Source of the DNA: Polaromonas sp. JS666
GTDB lineage: Bacteria > Pseudomonadota > Gammaproteobacteria > Burkholderiales > Burkholderiaceae_C
DNA length: 64,000 nt
Direction: 5' to 3'
Assembly: GCF_000013865.1 (NCBI RefSeq)
Contig: NC_007948.1
Coordinates: 3,844,001-3,908,000, forward strand
Shown here: piece after piece, positions 1 through 9,441 of the stretch
Position numbering within the stretch: the first letter of the stretch is position 1
Layout of the letters: the number at the start of each line of letters is the position of its first letter
Translations under genes and position numbers: made by a program
Notes under the pieces: model-generated
The model's database searches: none
What the model saw: the letters and a program-made list of their open reading frames with translations, nothing else
Told to the model about the DNA's origin: nothing

Positions 1-458
1 AGCTGCGGTGCATCAGGCATCAGCAGGCCCGAGGCGTTCCACGCGATGGCGGAAATGGCTGCCAGGGAAGCAACGCCGGCCACCCACTTCCAGGGCAGCA
101 TGCTGTCATTGGATGCCGCGCCGCGGTGGTGGACCACGTTCGCACCAGTTTTTCCCCTGGCTTGCGCCGCTGAATCAGGGGGAACAGGCTGGTGGCGCGC
201 CCGAAGCAACGGCTCTTGTGGCTCTTGCGAAAGGCGCTGGTTCAGCCGCCCCAGAAAGGCCAGGTCCGCCCCGTGCACCACGGGCTCAGGGGACCGCAAC
301 ACCTCGCCGATCACATGGTAGGCGGCCCAGCTGGCAAACGCAGATTCGTCGTGCTGGCAGGCCTGAAGTGCGGCGGCAAAGTCCTCACCACCCAGCTGGC
401 CATCGGCCAGGGCAGACATGAGTTCACTGGTTTGCATAGACGGTTTCATGATGTTCAT
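1..458 (-). CDS. rseA: RseA/MucA-type anti-sigma-E factor, C-terminus cut by window edge
   Basis: The frame reads from ATG at 458 (or the in-frame ATG at 449, three codons later) down to base 1 without a stop, so about 152 residues are visible. The N-terminal part (SELMSALADGQLGGEDF, then paired helices ending near GEVLRS) is the RseA N-terminal sigma-binding domain. A hydrophobic stretch beginning WKWVAGVASLAAISAIAW near residues 125-147 is the single inner-membrane span. In the family the cytoplasmic domain holds sigma-E inactive until periplasmic proteolysis. It lies 136 bp downstream of rpoE on the same strand, the usual rpoE-rseA order; rseB and a degQ-type gene would be expected next, outside the window. 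The periplasmic domain is not visible. Confidence 0.85.
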   Translation of the reverse strand, partial: MNIMKPSMQTSELMSALADGQLGGEDFAAALQACQHDESAFASWAAYHVIGEVLRSPEPVVHGADLAFLGRLNQRLSQEPQEPLLRARHQPVPPDSAAQARGKTGANVVHHRGAASNDSMLPWKWVAGVASLAAISAIAWNASGLLMPDAPQ

Positions 459-594
459 GGGCAGTGGGCCTGCCGGTTTATTAAAGGCTTTAAAGGCTGA
501 AAGACAGGGCGTTATTCATTCAGTTATTCATTCATTGATTCAATAGTGATTCAACAAGGCTCTTGACATGGATACCAGCCAATAACTACCAGCA

Positions 595-1230
595 TCACCA
601 GCGCTTGCCTGACTGGTTTTCCAGCAAGGGCTTGACTTTCCCAGAGATCGCTTCACGCGCCCTGAAAATACGGGACCGCACTGTGCCAATGGGACAATTC
701 ATGGCCTCAGAGATTTCTTCATAGCTCAACCCTTCGATTTCGCGCAAAGTGATGGCCTGACGAAGCTCTTCCGGCAATGCTTCCATAGCTGCGTTGACCA
801 TTTCCGCAATTTCCTTGCTGGCCAATACGGCATCCGGCGTTTCCGAGCTAGTTAGTTCGTTTTCCAGCGGGGAAGTTTCATCGTCCTCTCCGGATTTAAA
901 GGAATTTTCGGAAACGGTGGGATCCCGCTTGAGATCCATCAGGGCTTTTTTGGCGGTATTGACCGCAATCCGGTAGAGCCAGGTGTAGAACTGGGCCTCG
1001 CCCCGGAACTGGGCCAGGGCGCGGTAGGCCCGGATAAACGTTTCCTGGGCGATGTCTTCCACCAGATCCACATCGCGCACCATGCGCCCTATCAGGCGCT
1101 GAATGCGGCGCTGGTACTTGATCACCAGCAGCTCAAAGGCCTTTTGGTCCCCGGCCACGGCGCGCTCGACCAGCATGGCGTCGCTATCAGCCGCTTTTTC
1201 GGATGGCAGGGGTGTCCCGTCCGCAGTCAT
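595..1230 (-). CDS. rpoE: RNA polymerase sigma factor RpoE (ECF sigma-24)
   Basis: This 211-aa ECF sigma factor directs RNA polymerase to envelope-stress promoters. Region 2 lies near residues 27-97, with the core-binding and -10 recognition signature DIAQETFIRAYRAL and FYTWLYRIAVNTAKK. Region 4 lies near residues 140-195, with the helix-turn-helix ITLREIEGLSYEEISEAM and GTVRSRIFRAR. The linker is acidic and Ser/Thr-rich. Its ATG (1228-1230) overlaps the TGA of the upstream YgfX-like gene in an ATGA arrangement, so translation is probably coupled. The anti-sigma gene follows. Length and domains are normal for RpoE. Confidence 0.95.
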   Translation of the reverse strand: MTADGTPLPSEKAADSDAMLVERAVAGDQKAFELLVIKYQRRIQRLIGRMVRDVDLVEDIAQETFIRAYRALAQFRGEAQFYTWLYRIAVNTAKKALMDLKRDPTVSENSFKSGEDDETSPLENELTSSETPDAVLASKEIAEMVNAAMEALPEELRQAITLREIEGLSYEEISEAMNCPIGTVRSRIFRAREAISGKVKPLLENQSGKRW

Positions 1231-1766
1231 GGCTTCATCCGTGTGGCATCAACAGGAAACTCATGGCCCGATACTGCCACAGCCGGCAACGGCTCTGCAG
1301 GCATCCCGTCCAATGAGCGGGAAGCGCCTGCCGGCTTGTGCGGGGAATACACCGCCCGGCGCAAGTCCAGCCAGCGCTCTGGCAATGCCCTTTGCTCCGC
1401 CCAAAGCCAGAGTCCGGCGCGCGCCGGATTCTGAAGCCGGAGCAGCAGCAAGTGCTGGAAATCAGCCACCACCGAGAGTTCATACCCGGCAACGCCCGCC
1501 TGGTAGGCCAGGCTTTCCCAGCGCCAGAATTCGCCGTCCCATGCCAGCTTGCCACACGGAACTTTTTTCCAACCGCCCCATGCGAGGACGCCCGTACCGC
1601 ATACAGCGGCAAGGAGCAGCGCCATCCGCCAATCCAGTTGACGGGCAAGGTAAACCCAAACCAATACCGGCAGCAAACCCGCCAGCCACAAACCCAGCAA
1701 TAGCCAGCCGTGGAAACGCGAACGCCCCAGCGGATAGACAACCGGCGGGGCGTTGTGCGTGATCAA
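1227..1766 (-). CDS. YgfX-like small inner-membrane protein
   Basis: A frame of about 179 aa lies between fabF and rpoE. There is no ATG between the fabF stop and the conserved part; TTG at 1766 is the most plausible start, CTG at 1775 is an alternative, so the start is uncertain. Two membrane segments (from GWLLLGLWLAGLLPVLVWVY and MALLLAAVCGTGVLAW) precede a soluble tail containing GKLAWDGEFWRW, ELSVVADFQHLLLLRL and PERWLDLRRAVYS. That layout (two N-terminal spans, then a G-L-x-WDG-x-W and W-x-x-LRR tail) resembles the YgfX/CptA family, which in enterobacteria affects cytoskeleton proteins. The similarity is by eye. Its stop overlaps the rpoE start by four bases, suggesting coupled translation. 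Confidence 0.6.
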   Translation of the reverse strand: MITHNAPPVVYPLGRSRFHGWLLLGLWLAGLLPVLVWVYLARQLDWRMALLLAAVCGTGVLAWGGWKKVPCGKLAWDGEFWRWESLAYQAGVAGYELSVVADFQHLLLLRLQNPARAGLWLWAEQRALPERWLDLRRAVYSPHKPAGASRSLDGMPAEPLPAVAVSGHEFPVDATRMKP

Positions 1767-1821
1767 GACAATCAGTGCGGTGCTGGGGCGCGCGTGCTTG
1801 AAAAGGCGAAACCGGGGCGCG

Positions 1822-3066
1822 TCAGACGCGCTTGAAAACCAGCGTGCCGTTGGTGCCGCCGAATCCAAAATTGTTTTTGACCGCAAACTCAATGTTGGCG
1901 TCGCGCGCCACGTTGGCGCAGTAATCCAGGTCGCACTCGGGATCCTGGCTGAACATGTTGATGGTCGGAGGAATCTTCTGGTGATGCAACGCCAGCACGG
2001 TGAATACCGACTCAATGCCGCCGGCGCCGCCCAGCAGATGGCCCGTCATCGACTTGGTCGAACTGACCACCATGTTCTTTGCGTGGCTGCCAAATGCCGC
2101 CTTGATGGCATTGGTTTCGTTCAGGTCACCCAGCGGCGTGGAGGTTCCGTGCGCATTGAGGTACTGAACCTGATCGGCATTGACGCCTGCATTTTTCAAT
2201 GCCATGGCCATCGAACGGCGGGGGCCATTGATGTCGGGTGAGGTCATGTGATAGGCGTCGGCGCTCATGCCAAAACCGATGACTTCAGCATAGATCTTCG
2301 CGCCGCGCGCCTTCGCGTGCTCGTACTCCTCGAGCACCAGAACACCGCCGCCCTCGCCCAACACAAACCCGTCGCGGTCCTTGTCCCAGGGACGTGAAGC
2401 GGTCTTGGGGTCGTCATTGCGGGTCGACAGCGCGCGGGCCGCGGCAAAGCCGCCAACACCCAAAGGCGAGACGCAGGACTCGGCACCGCCGGCGACCATC
2501 ACGTCGCAGTCACCGTACTCGATCATGCGCGCCGACAGTCCGATGGCATGAAGACCAGTCGTGCAGGCCGTCACGACAGCGATGTTGGGCCCCTTGAAGC
2601 CAAACTTGATGGAAACATGCCCGGAGATCATGTTGATGATGGACGCAGGCACAAAAAACGGGGAAATGCGGCGCGGGCCGCGATTCACCAGTTCGGCGTG
2701 TGTCTGCTCGATCATGGGCAAACCGCCTATGCCCGAGCCGATGTTGCAACCGATGCGGGTAGCCAGTTCTTCACCGAGCGCATCTCCCGTAGGCAAGCCA
2801 CTGTCAGCGACCGCCTGGCACGCCGCAGCCAAGCCCAGGTGAATGAAGCGGTCCATGTGCCGGGCCTCCTTTTCGGGGATGTAATCCTCGATCTTGAAAC
2901 CCTTCACCTCGCCCGCAAACTTGCAGGCAAAGTTGCTTGCATCAAATTGCGTGATCAGGTCAATGCCGGGAGTACCGGCAAGCAAATTGGTCCAGGAATC
3001 GGCGACGGTAGTACCTACCGGGCTCACGCAACCCAAACCTGTCACGACGACACGACGACGGCTCAT
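1822..3066 (-). CDS. fabF: 3-oxoacyl-[acyl-carrier-protein] synthase II
   Basis: The enzyme condenses malonyl-ACP with acyl-ACP in fatty acid elongation and is important for the C16 to C18 step and cis-vaccenate. The 414-aa length is typical. The thiolase-fold active site is complete: Cys168 in VVTACTTG, His306 in [12 protein letters not shown] and His343 in [13 protein letters not shown], with Lys338 in the same motif. The start at [12 protein letters not shown] gives the canonical N-terminus. It is the last fab gene of the minus-strand run, 87 bp after acpP, a common acpP-fabF pair. The rpoE group follows on the same strand. Confidence 0.97.
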   Translation of the reverse strand: MSRRRVVVTGLGCVSPVGTTVADSWTNLLAGTPGIDLITQFDASNFACKFAGEVKGFKIEDYIPEKEARHMDRFIHLGLAAACQAVADSGLPTGDALGEELATRIGCNIGSGIGGLPMIEQTHAELVNRGPRRISPFFVPASIINMISGHVSIKFGFKGPNIAVVTACTTGLHAIGLSARMIEYGDCDVMVAGGAESCVSPLGVGGFAAARALSTRNDDPKTASRPWDKDRDGFVLGEGGGVLVLEEYEHAKARGAKIYAEVIGFGMSADAYHMTSPDINGPRRSMAMALKNAGVNADQVQYLNAHGTSTPLGDLNETNAIKAAFGSHAKNMVVSSTKSMTGHLLGGAGGIESVFTVLALHHQKIPPTINMFSQDPECDLDYCANVARDANIEFAVKNNFGFGGTNGTLVFKRV

Positions 3067-3153
3067 TCAGTAATCCTGAAAAAAACCCGAAAAGACCCTG
3101 CACGGCCTTTCAGGTTGAATGACGGCAAAGGCAAAGGTCAAGAACCTCGTGCC

Positions 3154-3454
<301 letters not shown>

Positions 3455-3541
3455 GCACCAGGCCGGACGGATAAAAACCGGCCTCGATTTGATGTGTTTT
3501 ACCACTGTCAACCCATGCGCCTCATGACGCAGGCTGAGCGG

Positions 3542-4288
3542 CTACATGTACATGCCGCCGTTGACATGAATTTCCTGGCCCGTGATGTAGGCCGCTTGCG
3601 GACTGGCCACAAAGGCCACGGTATGCGCAATATCCTGCGGCTTGCCGAGATGGCCCAGCGGAATTTGCCCCAGCAGCGCTTTTTGCTGCTCTTCAGGGAG
3701 GCTGGCCGTCATGTCGGTCTCGATAAAGCCCGGCGCCACACAGTTGACCGTGATGTTGCGTGAGCCCAGTTCTCGCGCCAATGCACGCGTCATGCCCGCC
3801 ACACCCGCCTTGGCGGCGGCGTAGTTGGACTGACCCGCGTTGCCGGACGCACCCACCACCGAGGTAATGCTGATGATGCGGCCATAGCGCTGCTTCATCA
3901 TGGTGCGCATCACGGCGCGGCTCATGCGAAACACCGCCTTGAGATTGGTGTCGAGGACTGCATCCCAGTCGTCGTCCTTCAGGCGCATCGCCAGCATGTC
4001 ACGCGTGATGCCGGCATTGTTGACCAGCACCTGCAGACCGCCGTGTTCCTTGACAATGCTGTCTATCAGCGCTTCGGCGGCCGCTCCATCATTCACATTC
4101 AGGTTCCTGCCGGCACAGCCCGGGAAAGCAGCGAGAGCCTGGCCGATTTTGGCCGCCCCTTCATCACTGGTGGCCGTACCGATTACCTTCAGGCCCTTCT
4201 GGGCCAGCTCCAGCGCGATGGCAGCGCCTATGCCGCGCGATGCACCGGTGACCAGCGCAACCTGCCCCTCAAACTTGACTTCATTCAT
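3542..4288 (-). CDS. fabG: 3-oxoacyl-[acyl-carrier-protein] reductase
   Basis: This 248-aa SDR reduces 3-oxoacyl-ACP with NADPH. It has the TGASRGIG cofactor loop (residues 14-21), NNAG at 90-93, and the complete catalytic set: Asn115 in DTNLKAVF, Ser143, Tyr156 and Lys160 (SNYAAAKAG). It ends with the usual VNGGMYM. Its ATG overlaps the stop of fabD (ATGA at 4285-4288), so translation of the pair is probably coupled. Confidence 0.97.
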   Translation of the reverse strand: MNEVKFEGQVALVTGASRGIGAAIALELAQKGLKVIGTATSDEGAAKIGQALAAFPGCAGRNLNVNDGAAAEALIDSIVKEHGGLQVLVNNAGITRDMLAMRLKDDDWDAVLDTNLKAVFRMSRAVMRTMMKQRYGRIISITSVVGASGNAGQSNYAAAKAGVAGMTRALARELGSRNITVNCVAPGFIETDMTASLPEEQQKALLGQIPLGHLGKPQDIAHTVAFVASPQAAYITGQEIHVNGGMYM

Positions 4289-5235
4289 GCCAGCATCTCC
4301 TTCACATCTGCCATCGAGGCCGGATCAAACAGGGGCGCGCCCGTCAATTCCGGGTCTATCCTTTTGACCATGCCGGTCAGCACCTTGCCCGGCCCGCACT
4401 CGACGATGGTCGTGAGCCCCCGCGCCTTGATGGCCTGGACACACTCCACCCAGCGTACCGGTCCGAACGCCTGTTCATAAAGCGCCGCACGAATGCGATC
4501 GGCATCCGTCTCCACCGCCACTTCTATATTGTTGATGACGGGAATCTGCGGAACCGCGAAATCGACGGCAGCGAGTTTTTCCCTGAGCTTCTCGGCGGCC
4601 GGTTTCATCAGGCTCGAATGAAACGGCGCCGACACCGGCAGCGGCAAGGCCCGCTTCGCGCCGTTGGCTTTGAGCACTTCGCAAGCCTTGTCCACCGCAG
4701 CCTTGCTGCCCGCAATGACGGTCTGCAGGGGGTCGTTGAAATTGACGGCTTCCACAACCTCATCGGTATTGGGTCCAAAGGTGCGGACTGCCTCGGCACA
4801 ACCCTCAATGACCCGGGCCGCGTCCATGCCCAGGATGGCCGCCATCGCGCCCACCCCCACGGGCACGGCATCCTGCATGGCCTGGGCCCGAAAGCGCACC
4901 AGCGGGGCGGCTTGCGCCAGCGACAACACCCCCGCGGCCACCAGCGCCGAATACTCGCCCAGCGAATGGCCAGCCACGGCAGCTGGCGCCGCGCCGGTTT
5001 CCGCGATCCACGCCCGGTAGGCAGCCACACCCGCCACCAGCATCACCGGCTGGGTATTGGTCGTCAGAGCGAGGGTCTCTTTGGGCCCGTTCTTGATCAG
5101 CTGGCCGACGTCCTGCCCCAAGGCATCAGAAGCTTCCAGGAGTGTTTGCCGGACAACAGCATGGTCGCCCCAGGCGTCCAGCATGCCCACCGACTGCGAA
5201 CCCTGGCCGGGAAAAACAACAGCGAACGATTTCAA
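4285..5235 (-). CDS. fabD: Malonyl-CoA:ACP transacylase
   Basis: The enzyme loads malonyl groups on ACP. The nucleophile Ser91 sits in GHSLGE, and the N-terminus reads VVFPGQGSQSVGML as expected. I place the start at TTG (5233-5235): it gives 316 aa, the normal size, and has GGAG 9 nt upstream. A longer ATG-started reading (to 5295) would add 20 non-conserved residues. The gene ends in an ATGA overlap with fabG. fabH and plsX lie upstream on the same strand. Confidence 0.93.
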   Translation of the reverse strand: MKSFAVVFPGQGSQSVGMLDAWGDHAVVRQTLLEASDALGQDVGQLIKNGPKETLALTTNTQPVMLVAGVAAYRAWIAETGAAPAAVAGHSLGEYSALVAAGVLSLAQAAPLVRFRAQAMQDAVPVGVGAMAAILGMDAARVIEGCAEAVRTFGPNTDEVVEAVNFNDPLQTVIAGSKAAVDKACEVLKANGAKRALPLPVSAPFHSSLMKPAAEKLREKLAAVDFAVPQIPVINNIEVAVETDADRIRAALYEQAFGPVRWVECVQAIKARGLTTIVECGPGKVLTGMVKRIDPELTGAPLFDPASMADVKEMLA

Positions 5236-5372
5236 ATAATTACTCCAGTTATCAAGCGGCGAACCTGTCAGCGCCCGCCATTCTAAGAAACCCATCGGGA
5301 CGGCAACCGATCAGGCAAGCCCCACCCCACCCGCCGCCATGCGGCCCGCGATTTTCGAAGCGGAAACGGCAG

Positions 5373-5546
5373 TCAAGTGAACGCTGCTGCGGTGGCAGGC
5401 TTGCGCCCGGCGGGGCTTTCAGGGGAGCGCCCGGCAACACCGCCTGCTGCGGTGCCCGCATAGCTGACGGCAGGCAGGCGATTGAAGATTTTCCAGCCGG
5501 CCAGGACGAAGGCCGCCACCAGCAGCAGGATTGCAATGGCATCCAC
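5373..5546 (-). CDS. Possible 57-aa single-span membrane protein between fabH and fabD
   Basis: The 384-bp fabH-fabD gap is otherwise empty. On the operon strand a GTG at 5546 opens 57 codons that begin with a convincing transmembrane stretch (DAIAILLLVAAFVLAGW) followed by a Gly/Ala/Pro-rich tail ending in a stop at 5373. An AGG lies 6 bases before the GTG. I see no family signature, and the open frame could be chance in GC-rich DNA. Conservation in related fab clusters would decide. Confidence 0.3.
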   Translation of the reverse strand: MDAIAILLLVAAFVLAGWKIFNRLPAVSYAGTAAGGVAGRSPESPAGRKPATAAAFT

Positions 5547-5619
5547 ACGCCTGACGGTCCGAGACTCAAGCGGCCACCTGTCGGTCAGTAGCTGGCCGGG
5601 AAATACATGGAGTCATCTC

Positions 5620-6597
5620 TCAATAGTTGAGAAGCACCGCACCCCAGGTAAAGCCGCCGCCCACGCCTTCGAGCATGAGGGTGTCACCTTTTTTCACCTT
5701 GCCGCTGCGCACGGACGCATCCAGCGCCAGCGGGATGGACGCTGCCGAGGTGTTGCCATGCTCGTCGACCGTGACGATCAGCTTTTCCGGGGGCACCTTC
5801 AGCTTCTTCGCTGTGCTCTGCATGATGCGGATGTTGGCCTGGTGCGGAATCAGCCAGTCGATATCCGTATCCCGCAGGTTGGCTTTGGCCAGCGCGGCCC
5901 GGGCCGAGCTTTCAAGAACGCCAACGGCCAGCTTGAACACGGCCTGCCCGTCCATTTTGAGGAGGGGATCGCCCAGCACCTGGCCACCCGATACATTGCC
6001 CGGTACGCACAGGATGCCGACATGCTTGCCGTCAGCATGCAGATCGCTGGCAAGGATGCCGGGCGTCTCCGACGCTTCCAGCACCACGGCACCTGCGCCA
6101 TCGCCAAACAGCACGCAGGTGGTCCTGTCCGAAAAATCCAGGATGCGCGAGAACACTTCCGCGCCAATAACCAGCGCCTTGGTGGCCGAGCCGGTTTTGA
6201 TCAACGCGTCGGCCACGGTCAGTGCATAAACAAATCCACTGCAAACGGCCTGGACATCAAAGGCGGGGCAACCCGCAATACCGAGTTTGTTCTGCACGAT
6301 GCACGCGGCGGAGGGAAACACCATGTCTGGCGTCGACGTCGCAACAATGATCAGGTCAATGTCGGACGCCTGACGGCCTGCCGCCTCCAGCGCGTGCCGG
6401 GCAGCTTTCACGGCGAGGTCGCTGCTGGACACATCGGGCGCGGCGAAATGGCGGGCCCGGATGCCGGTGCGCTCCACAATCCATTCGTCGGAAGTTTCAA
6501 CGCCCTTGGTGGCCAGCTCAGCGGCCAGCTCGGCATTGGTCAGTCGGCGCGGTGGCAAATAACTACCGGTGCCAGTGATGCGTGAATAACGGGTCAT
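5620..6597 (-). CDS. fabH: 3-oxoacyl-[acyl-carrier-protein] synthase III
   Basis: The 325-aa enzyme starts fatty acid synthesis by condensing acetyl-CoA with malonyl-ACP. The catalytic triad is visible: Cys119 in [12 protein letters not shown], His252 in [11 protein letters not shown] and Asn282 in [12 protein letters not shown]. The N-terminus ([13 protein letters not shown]) is typical. Only three bases separate its ATG from the plsX stop at 6601, indicating a tight operon. Confidence 0.97.
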   Translation of the reverse strand: MTRYSRITGTGSYLPPRRLTNAELAAELATKGVETSDEWIVERTGIRARHFAAPDVSSSDLAVKAARHALEAAGRQASDIDLIIVATSTPDMVFPSAACIVQNKLGIAGCPAFDVQAVCSGFVYALTVADALIKTGSATKALVIGAEVFSRILDFSDRTTCVLFGDGAGAVVLEASETPGILASDLHADGKHVGILCVPGNVSGGQVLGDPLLKMDGQAVFKLAVGVLESSARAALAKANLRDTDIDWLIPHQANIRIMQSTAKKLKVPPEKLIVTVDEHGNTSAASIPLALDASVRSGKVKKGDTLMLEGVGGGFTWGAVLLNY

Positions 6598-6600
6598 TGA

Positions 6601-7716
6601 TTAGTGTGCCGGTGTAGAGACTGCTGGGTCAACTGCCATCGAAGAAACCGCACTCACTCCATCACTGGCCGGTGCCATCTGTGCTGCAACCAGCAACAAG
6701 GGGGCGGCATGGGCGATGCGTTCGCGAACTCTCTCAAGCAAATTGTTACGAGCCGCATCATAAGCCCGATTGAGTGCCCGCTCAAAAGCAAAAGCATCTG
6801 CGGATCCATGGCTTTTGAAAACCAGGCCCTGCAGACCCAGCAATGCGGCACCGTTGTAACGCCTGTGATCTACCCGATTTTTAAACGCAGTTAGCACAGG
6901 ATAGGCCACAATTGCCGCGAATTTCGTCAAGATGTTGCGCGAAAACTCCGCTTTAATGAAGCCCCCAATCATGCTCGCCAGCCCCTCGCTGGCCTTCAGG
7001 GCCACATTGCCGACAAAGCCATCGCACACCACGATATCCGTGGTGCCCTTGAAAATATCGTTGCCCTCAACGTTTCCGTAGAAATTGAGATCACCGGAAA
7101 TAGAAGCAGATCGCAGCAAATCGCCGGCTTTTTTGATGATTTCGCTGCCCTTTATTGCCTCTTCACCGATATTAAGCAGCCCTACGCTGGGCGCAGGTTT
7201 ACCGGAAATGGCCGCCACCAGGGCTGAACCCATCACCGCAAACTGCAGCAAATGATCCGCCGTGCAATCCACATTGGCGCCGAGGTCCAGCACCGTGGTC
7301 GCGCCACCTGCGGCATTGGGCAGCTGTGTCGCAATGGCGGGCCGGTCTATGCCCTCCATGGTTTTCAGCACGTAGCGGGCAATGGCCATCAGCGCGCCGG
7401 TGTTGCCGGCAGACACGGCCGCCTGGGCAACACCCTCCTTGACCTGGTTCATGGCCACGCGCATGGACGAGTTCTTCTTTCGCCGCAAGGCGATCTCTAT
7501 CGGATCGTCCATGGTGACGACCTCGCTCGCGGCAACGAACTGGCAACGGGGGTGTGACTGCAGCAGGGCGTACTGCGGGTGGGCCGCCAGAACATCGGGC
7601 TGCCCCACCAGAACCAGCGCTGCTTCCGGATGGCCACTCAGAAAGGCCAGGCTGGCCGGGACGGTCACGTCCGGGCCAACGTCGCCCCCCATGGCATCGA
7701 CAGCAATCCTGATCAT
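6601..7716 (-). CDS. plsX: Phosphate acyltransferase PlsX
   Basis: PlsX makes acyl-phosphate from acyl-ACP for phospholipid synthesis. The protein begins [19 protein letters not shown], the family hallmark, and contains [17 protein letters not shown] and [17 protein letters not shown]. At 371 aa it is slightly longer than usual because of an Ala/Val/Ser-rich C-terminal tail. It follows rpmF and precedes fabH, the conserved rpmF-plsX-fabH order. Confidence 0.96.
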   Translation of the reverse strand: MIRIAVDAMGGDVGPDVTVPASLAFLSGHPEAALVLVGQPDVLAAHPQYALLQSHPRCQFVAASEVVTMDDPIEIALRRKKNSSMRVAMNQVKEGVAQAAVSAGNTGALMAIARYVLKTMEGIDRPAIATQLPNAAGGATTVLDLGANVDCTADHLLQFAVMGSALVAAISGKPAPSVGLLNIGEEAIKGSEIIKKAGDLLRSASISGDLNFYGNVEGNDIFKGTTDIVVCDGFVGNVALKASEGLASMIGGFIKAEFSRNILTKFAAIVAYPVLTAFKNRVDHRRYNGAALLGLQGLVFKSHGSADAFAFERALNRAYDAARNNLLERVRERIAHAAPLLLVAAQMAPASDGVSAVSSMAVDPAVSTPAH

Positions 7717-7751
7717 GAAAAGACCGGCGCAGTCAAGATTGAATGATGGAC

Positions 7752-7782
7752 AAAAGAAAGGCCCGCAGGATCAGTGCGGGCC
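7752..7782 (-). terminator. Hairpin with T-tract between rpmF and plsX
   Basis: On the minus strand a perfect 8-bp stem (GGCCCGCA with TGCGGGCC, 7-base loop, 7760-7782) is followed by TTTCTTTTG. It lies just after the rpmF stop and 35 bp before the plsX start, so it would act as a partial terminator inside the operon, lowering plsX/fab expression relative to the abundant ribosomal protein. Confidence 0.6.
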
Positions 7783-7800
7783 AGTGCATGAGGCGCGAAA

Positions 7801-7983
7801 TTACGCTTCGGATTTGGTTTTCAGCACCTTGCGGCCACGGTAAAAACCGGTGGGGCTGATGTGGTGACGCAGGTGGGTTTCGCCCGTGGTGGATTCCACA
7901 GCGATGCCTGGCACGGTGAGTGCGTTGTGCGAGCGGTGCATGCCGCGCTTGGAAGGTGACTTTTTGTTCTGCTGGACGGCCAT
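7801..7983 (-). CDS. rpmF: 50S ribosomal protein L32
   Basis: This 60-aa basic protein starts [20 protein letters not shown], the standard bL32 N-terminus. The start at 7983 is preceded by CAGGAG at ribosome-binding distance; a longer reading from 8058 lacks family support. The C-terminus ends [11 protein letters not shown]. The zinc-binding cysteines found in some L32 proteins are absent: this is the C-minus form ([13 protein letters not shown]). It is followed by a hairpin and plsX. Confidence 0.97.
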   Translation of the reverse strand: MAVQQNKKSPSKRGMHRSHNALTVPGIAVESTTGETHLRHHISPTGFYRGRKVLKTKSEA

Positions 7984-8104
7984 GATCCGCTCCTGAGGGG
8001 GTAATAGGGTTGGTAAATTACGCGCCAGATTTTTGAATTCAGGTAGCTGGACCTGCATGTTGGTCTACAGGGCCCCATCACTACATTGGCACGCGAAGCC
8101 TTTG

Positions 8105-8134
8105 ATTATAGCGCGATACAGCCTCTTTTGACCA
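8105..8134 (-). promoter_or_regulatory. Candidate sigma-70 promoter for rpmF-plsX-fab
   Basis: On the minus strand a perfect TATAAT (8105-8110) lies 18 nt after TGGTCA (8129-8134). It is about 120 bp upstream of rpmF and after the DUF177 gene, so it could drive the ribosomal protein and lipid genes independently of read-through. The -35 match is only partial. Confidence 0.45.
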
Positions 8135-8216
8135 TCACTTCACCCGGCAACACCGGGGAGACCCCGCCTTCGTGCGAATTTTCGCAGCATCAAGCGTCAT
8201 TTTTAGTACAAATGCA

Positions 8217-8756
8217 TTACTTTTTCTTGAGCTGCGCCAGCGCCGCGAAAGGATTGGGCTTCTGACCGGCCTCGGCGCCGATCTCTACCTCCCCCGCCTG
8301 CAGCTTGGGCGCCACCGGGCATTCGTCATGCATGGGCACCAGCGGCAAGGCCATCAACAACTCGTCCTCCAGAACGGCCAGCAGGTCAAATTGTGGCTCC
8401 ATGACCAGCAGATCTTCTTCGGACTGATCGTCCTCGGCCATCGCAATGTCTTCGTCGGCAACAAAGCGGTACCACTGATCCACCTGGACAGGGGTGACAA
8501 CCACCCCCATGCAGCGCTGGCAGGTCAGCGGCACAGCCGCCTCCGCCTGCAAATGCAGCCAGACCTCGTCGTCGGCACCGGCGCGGGGACGCAACTCCCC
8601 ACGAGCCCGCCACTTCACAGCCGAATCAGGCCCCAGCTCCTGTGTTTCCTCGGCCAGCCGCTCCAATTCTTGTAGCAAAGTGGTTTCGACAAGCGTCACA
8701 CCGTCGTGGGCGAAGGCTTGCATGTTGAGGCGGTGGGCTTGAAGAGATCTGGACAT
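8217..8756 (-). CDS. DUF177 (YceD) family protein
   Basis: The reading MSRSLQAHRLNMQAFA from 8756 gives 179 aa; upstream ATGs (8783, 8840) would add residues over the divergent gene and are less likely. The family (YceD, linked to 23S rRNA accumulation) is recognised by the Cys pair in PLTCQRCMGVV, an acidic middle (AMAEDDQSEEDLL) and the C-terminal NPFAALAQLK. It precedes rpmF on the same strand, the widely conserved yceD-rpmF pair, and is divergent from the Maf gene. The catalytic or binding role of the family is not settled. Confidence 0.9.
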   Translation of the reverse strand: MSRSLQAHRLNMQAFAHDGVTLVETTLLQELERLAEETQELGPDSAVKWRARGELRPRAGADDEVWLHLQAEAAVPLTCQRCMGVVVTPVQVDQWYRFVADEDIAMAEDDQSEEDLLVMEPQFDLLAVLEDELLMALPLVPMHDECPVAPKLQAGEVEIGAEAGQKPNPFAALAQLKKK

Positions 8757-8781
8757 GGGTGCAGTGTAAGAGAATCGGAGC

Positions 8782-9441
8782 ATGAACTCTGCCCTCAACC
8801 CGGTCGCCGCATCAACGGCAGCCACGGCCCTTACGCCCACAAGTCGCCCATTGGTGCTGGGCTCGACCTCGCCTTATCGCCGCGAACTGCTGCAGCGCCT
8901 GCACCTCCCGTTTGAGGTGGCAACTCCCGACGTTGATGAGACACCGCTGCCCGGCGAAACGCCCCGCCTGCTGGCTGAACGTCTGGCACTCGCCAAGGCA
9001 CGCGCGGTGGCTCGCAATTTTCCGCATGCGGTGGTGATCGGTTCCGACCAGGTGGCCGACCTGAACGGCCTGCCGCTGGGCAAGCCGGGCACCCATGAAC
9101 GGGCGGTTGCTCAGCTGCGCCAGATGCGGGGCCAGACGGTGGTGTTTCAAACGGCCGTGGCCGTGGTGTGCCTGGATAGCGGGTTCGAGCAAAGCAGCCT
9201 GGCAGCCGTGCGGGTGACATTCCGGAACCTCACCGATGGCGAGATCGAAAACTACCTGCGCGCCGAGCAGCCTTATGACTGTGCCGGCAGCGCCAAAAGC
9301 GAAGGCCTGGGCATCGCGCTGCTCGAATCGATTGACAACGACGACCCGACCGCACTGGTCGGCCTGCCGCTGATACGTACCTGCAAAATGATCCAGGCGG
9401 CCGGCGTAGCCCTGTTCGCGGACCGCGGGGAACACCCATGA
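8782..9441 (+). CDS. Maf-family nucleotide pyrophosphatase (YceF type)
   Basis: These enzymes hydrolyse non-canonical or modified nucleotides; the YceF subfamily prefers m7GTP. Visible motifs are LVLGSTSPYRRELLQRL near residue 33, EVATPDVDETPLPGETP, VVIGSDQVADLNG with the catalytic Asp, and YDCAGSAKSEGLGIALL. The divergent neighbour yceD-rpmF supports the YceF assignment. The first about 30 residues (Ala/Thr-rich) are not conserved, so a shorter start is possible. The stop overlaps the next gene's ATG by four bases. Confidence 0.88.
   Translation: MNSALNPVAASTAATALTPTSRPLVLGSTSPYRRELLQRLHLPFEVATPDVDETPLPGETPRLLAERLALAKARAVARNFPHAVVIGSDQVADLNGLPLGKPGTHERAVAQLRQMRGQTVVFQTAVAVVCLDSGFEQSSLAAVRVTFRNLTDGEIENYLRAEQPYDCAGSAKSEGLGIALLESIDNDDPTALVGLPLIRTCKMIQAAGVALFADRGEHP

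Noticed and set aside
8..500. Three plus-strand frames at the window start
   Set aside because: They are opposite the conserved RseA frame and have no family content.
5236..5295. ATG start of fabD at 5295
   Set aside because: Adds 20 residues absent from the family, while TTG at 5235 has a good ribosome-binding site and gives the normal length.
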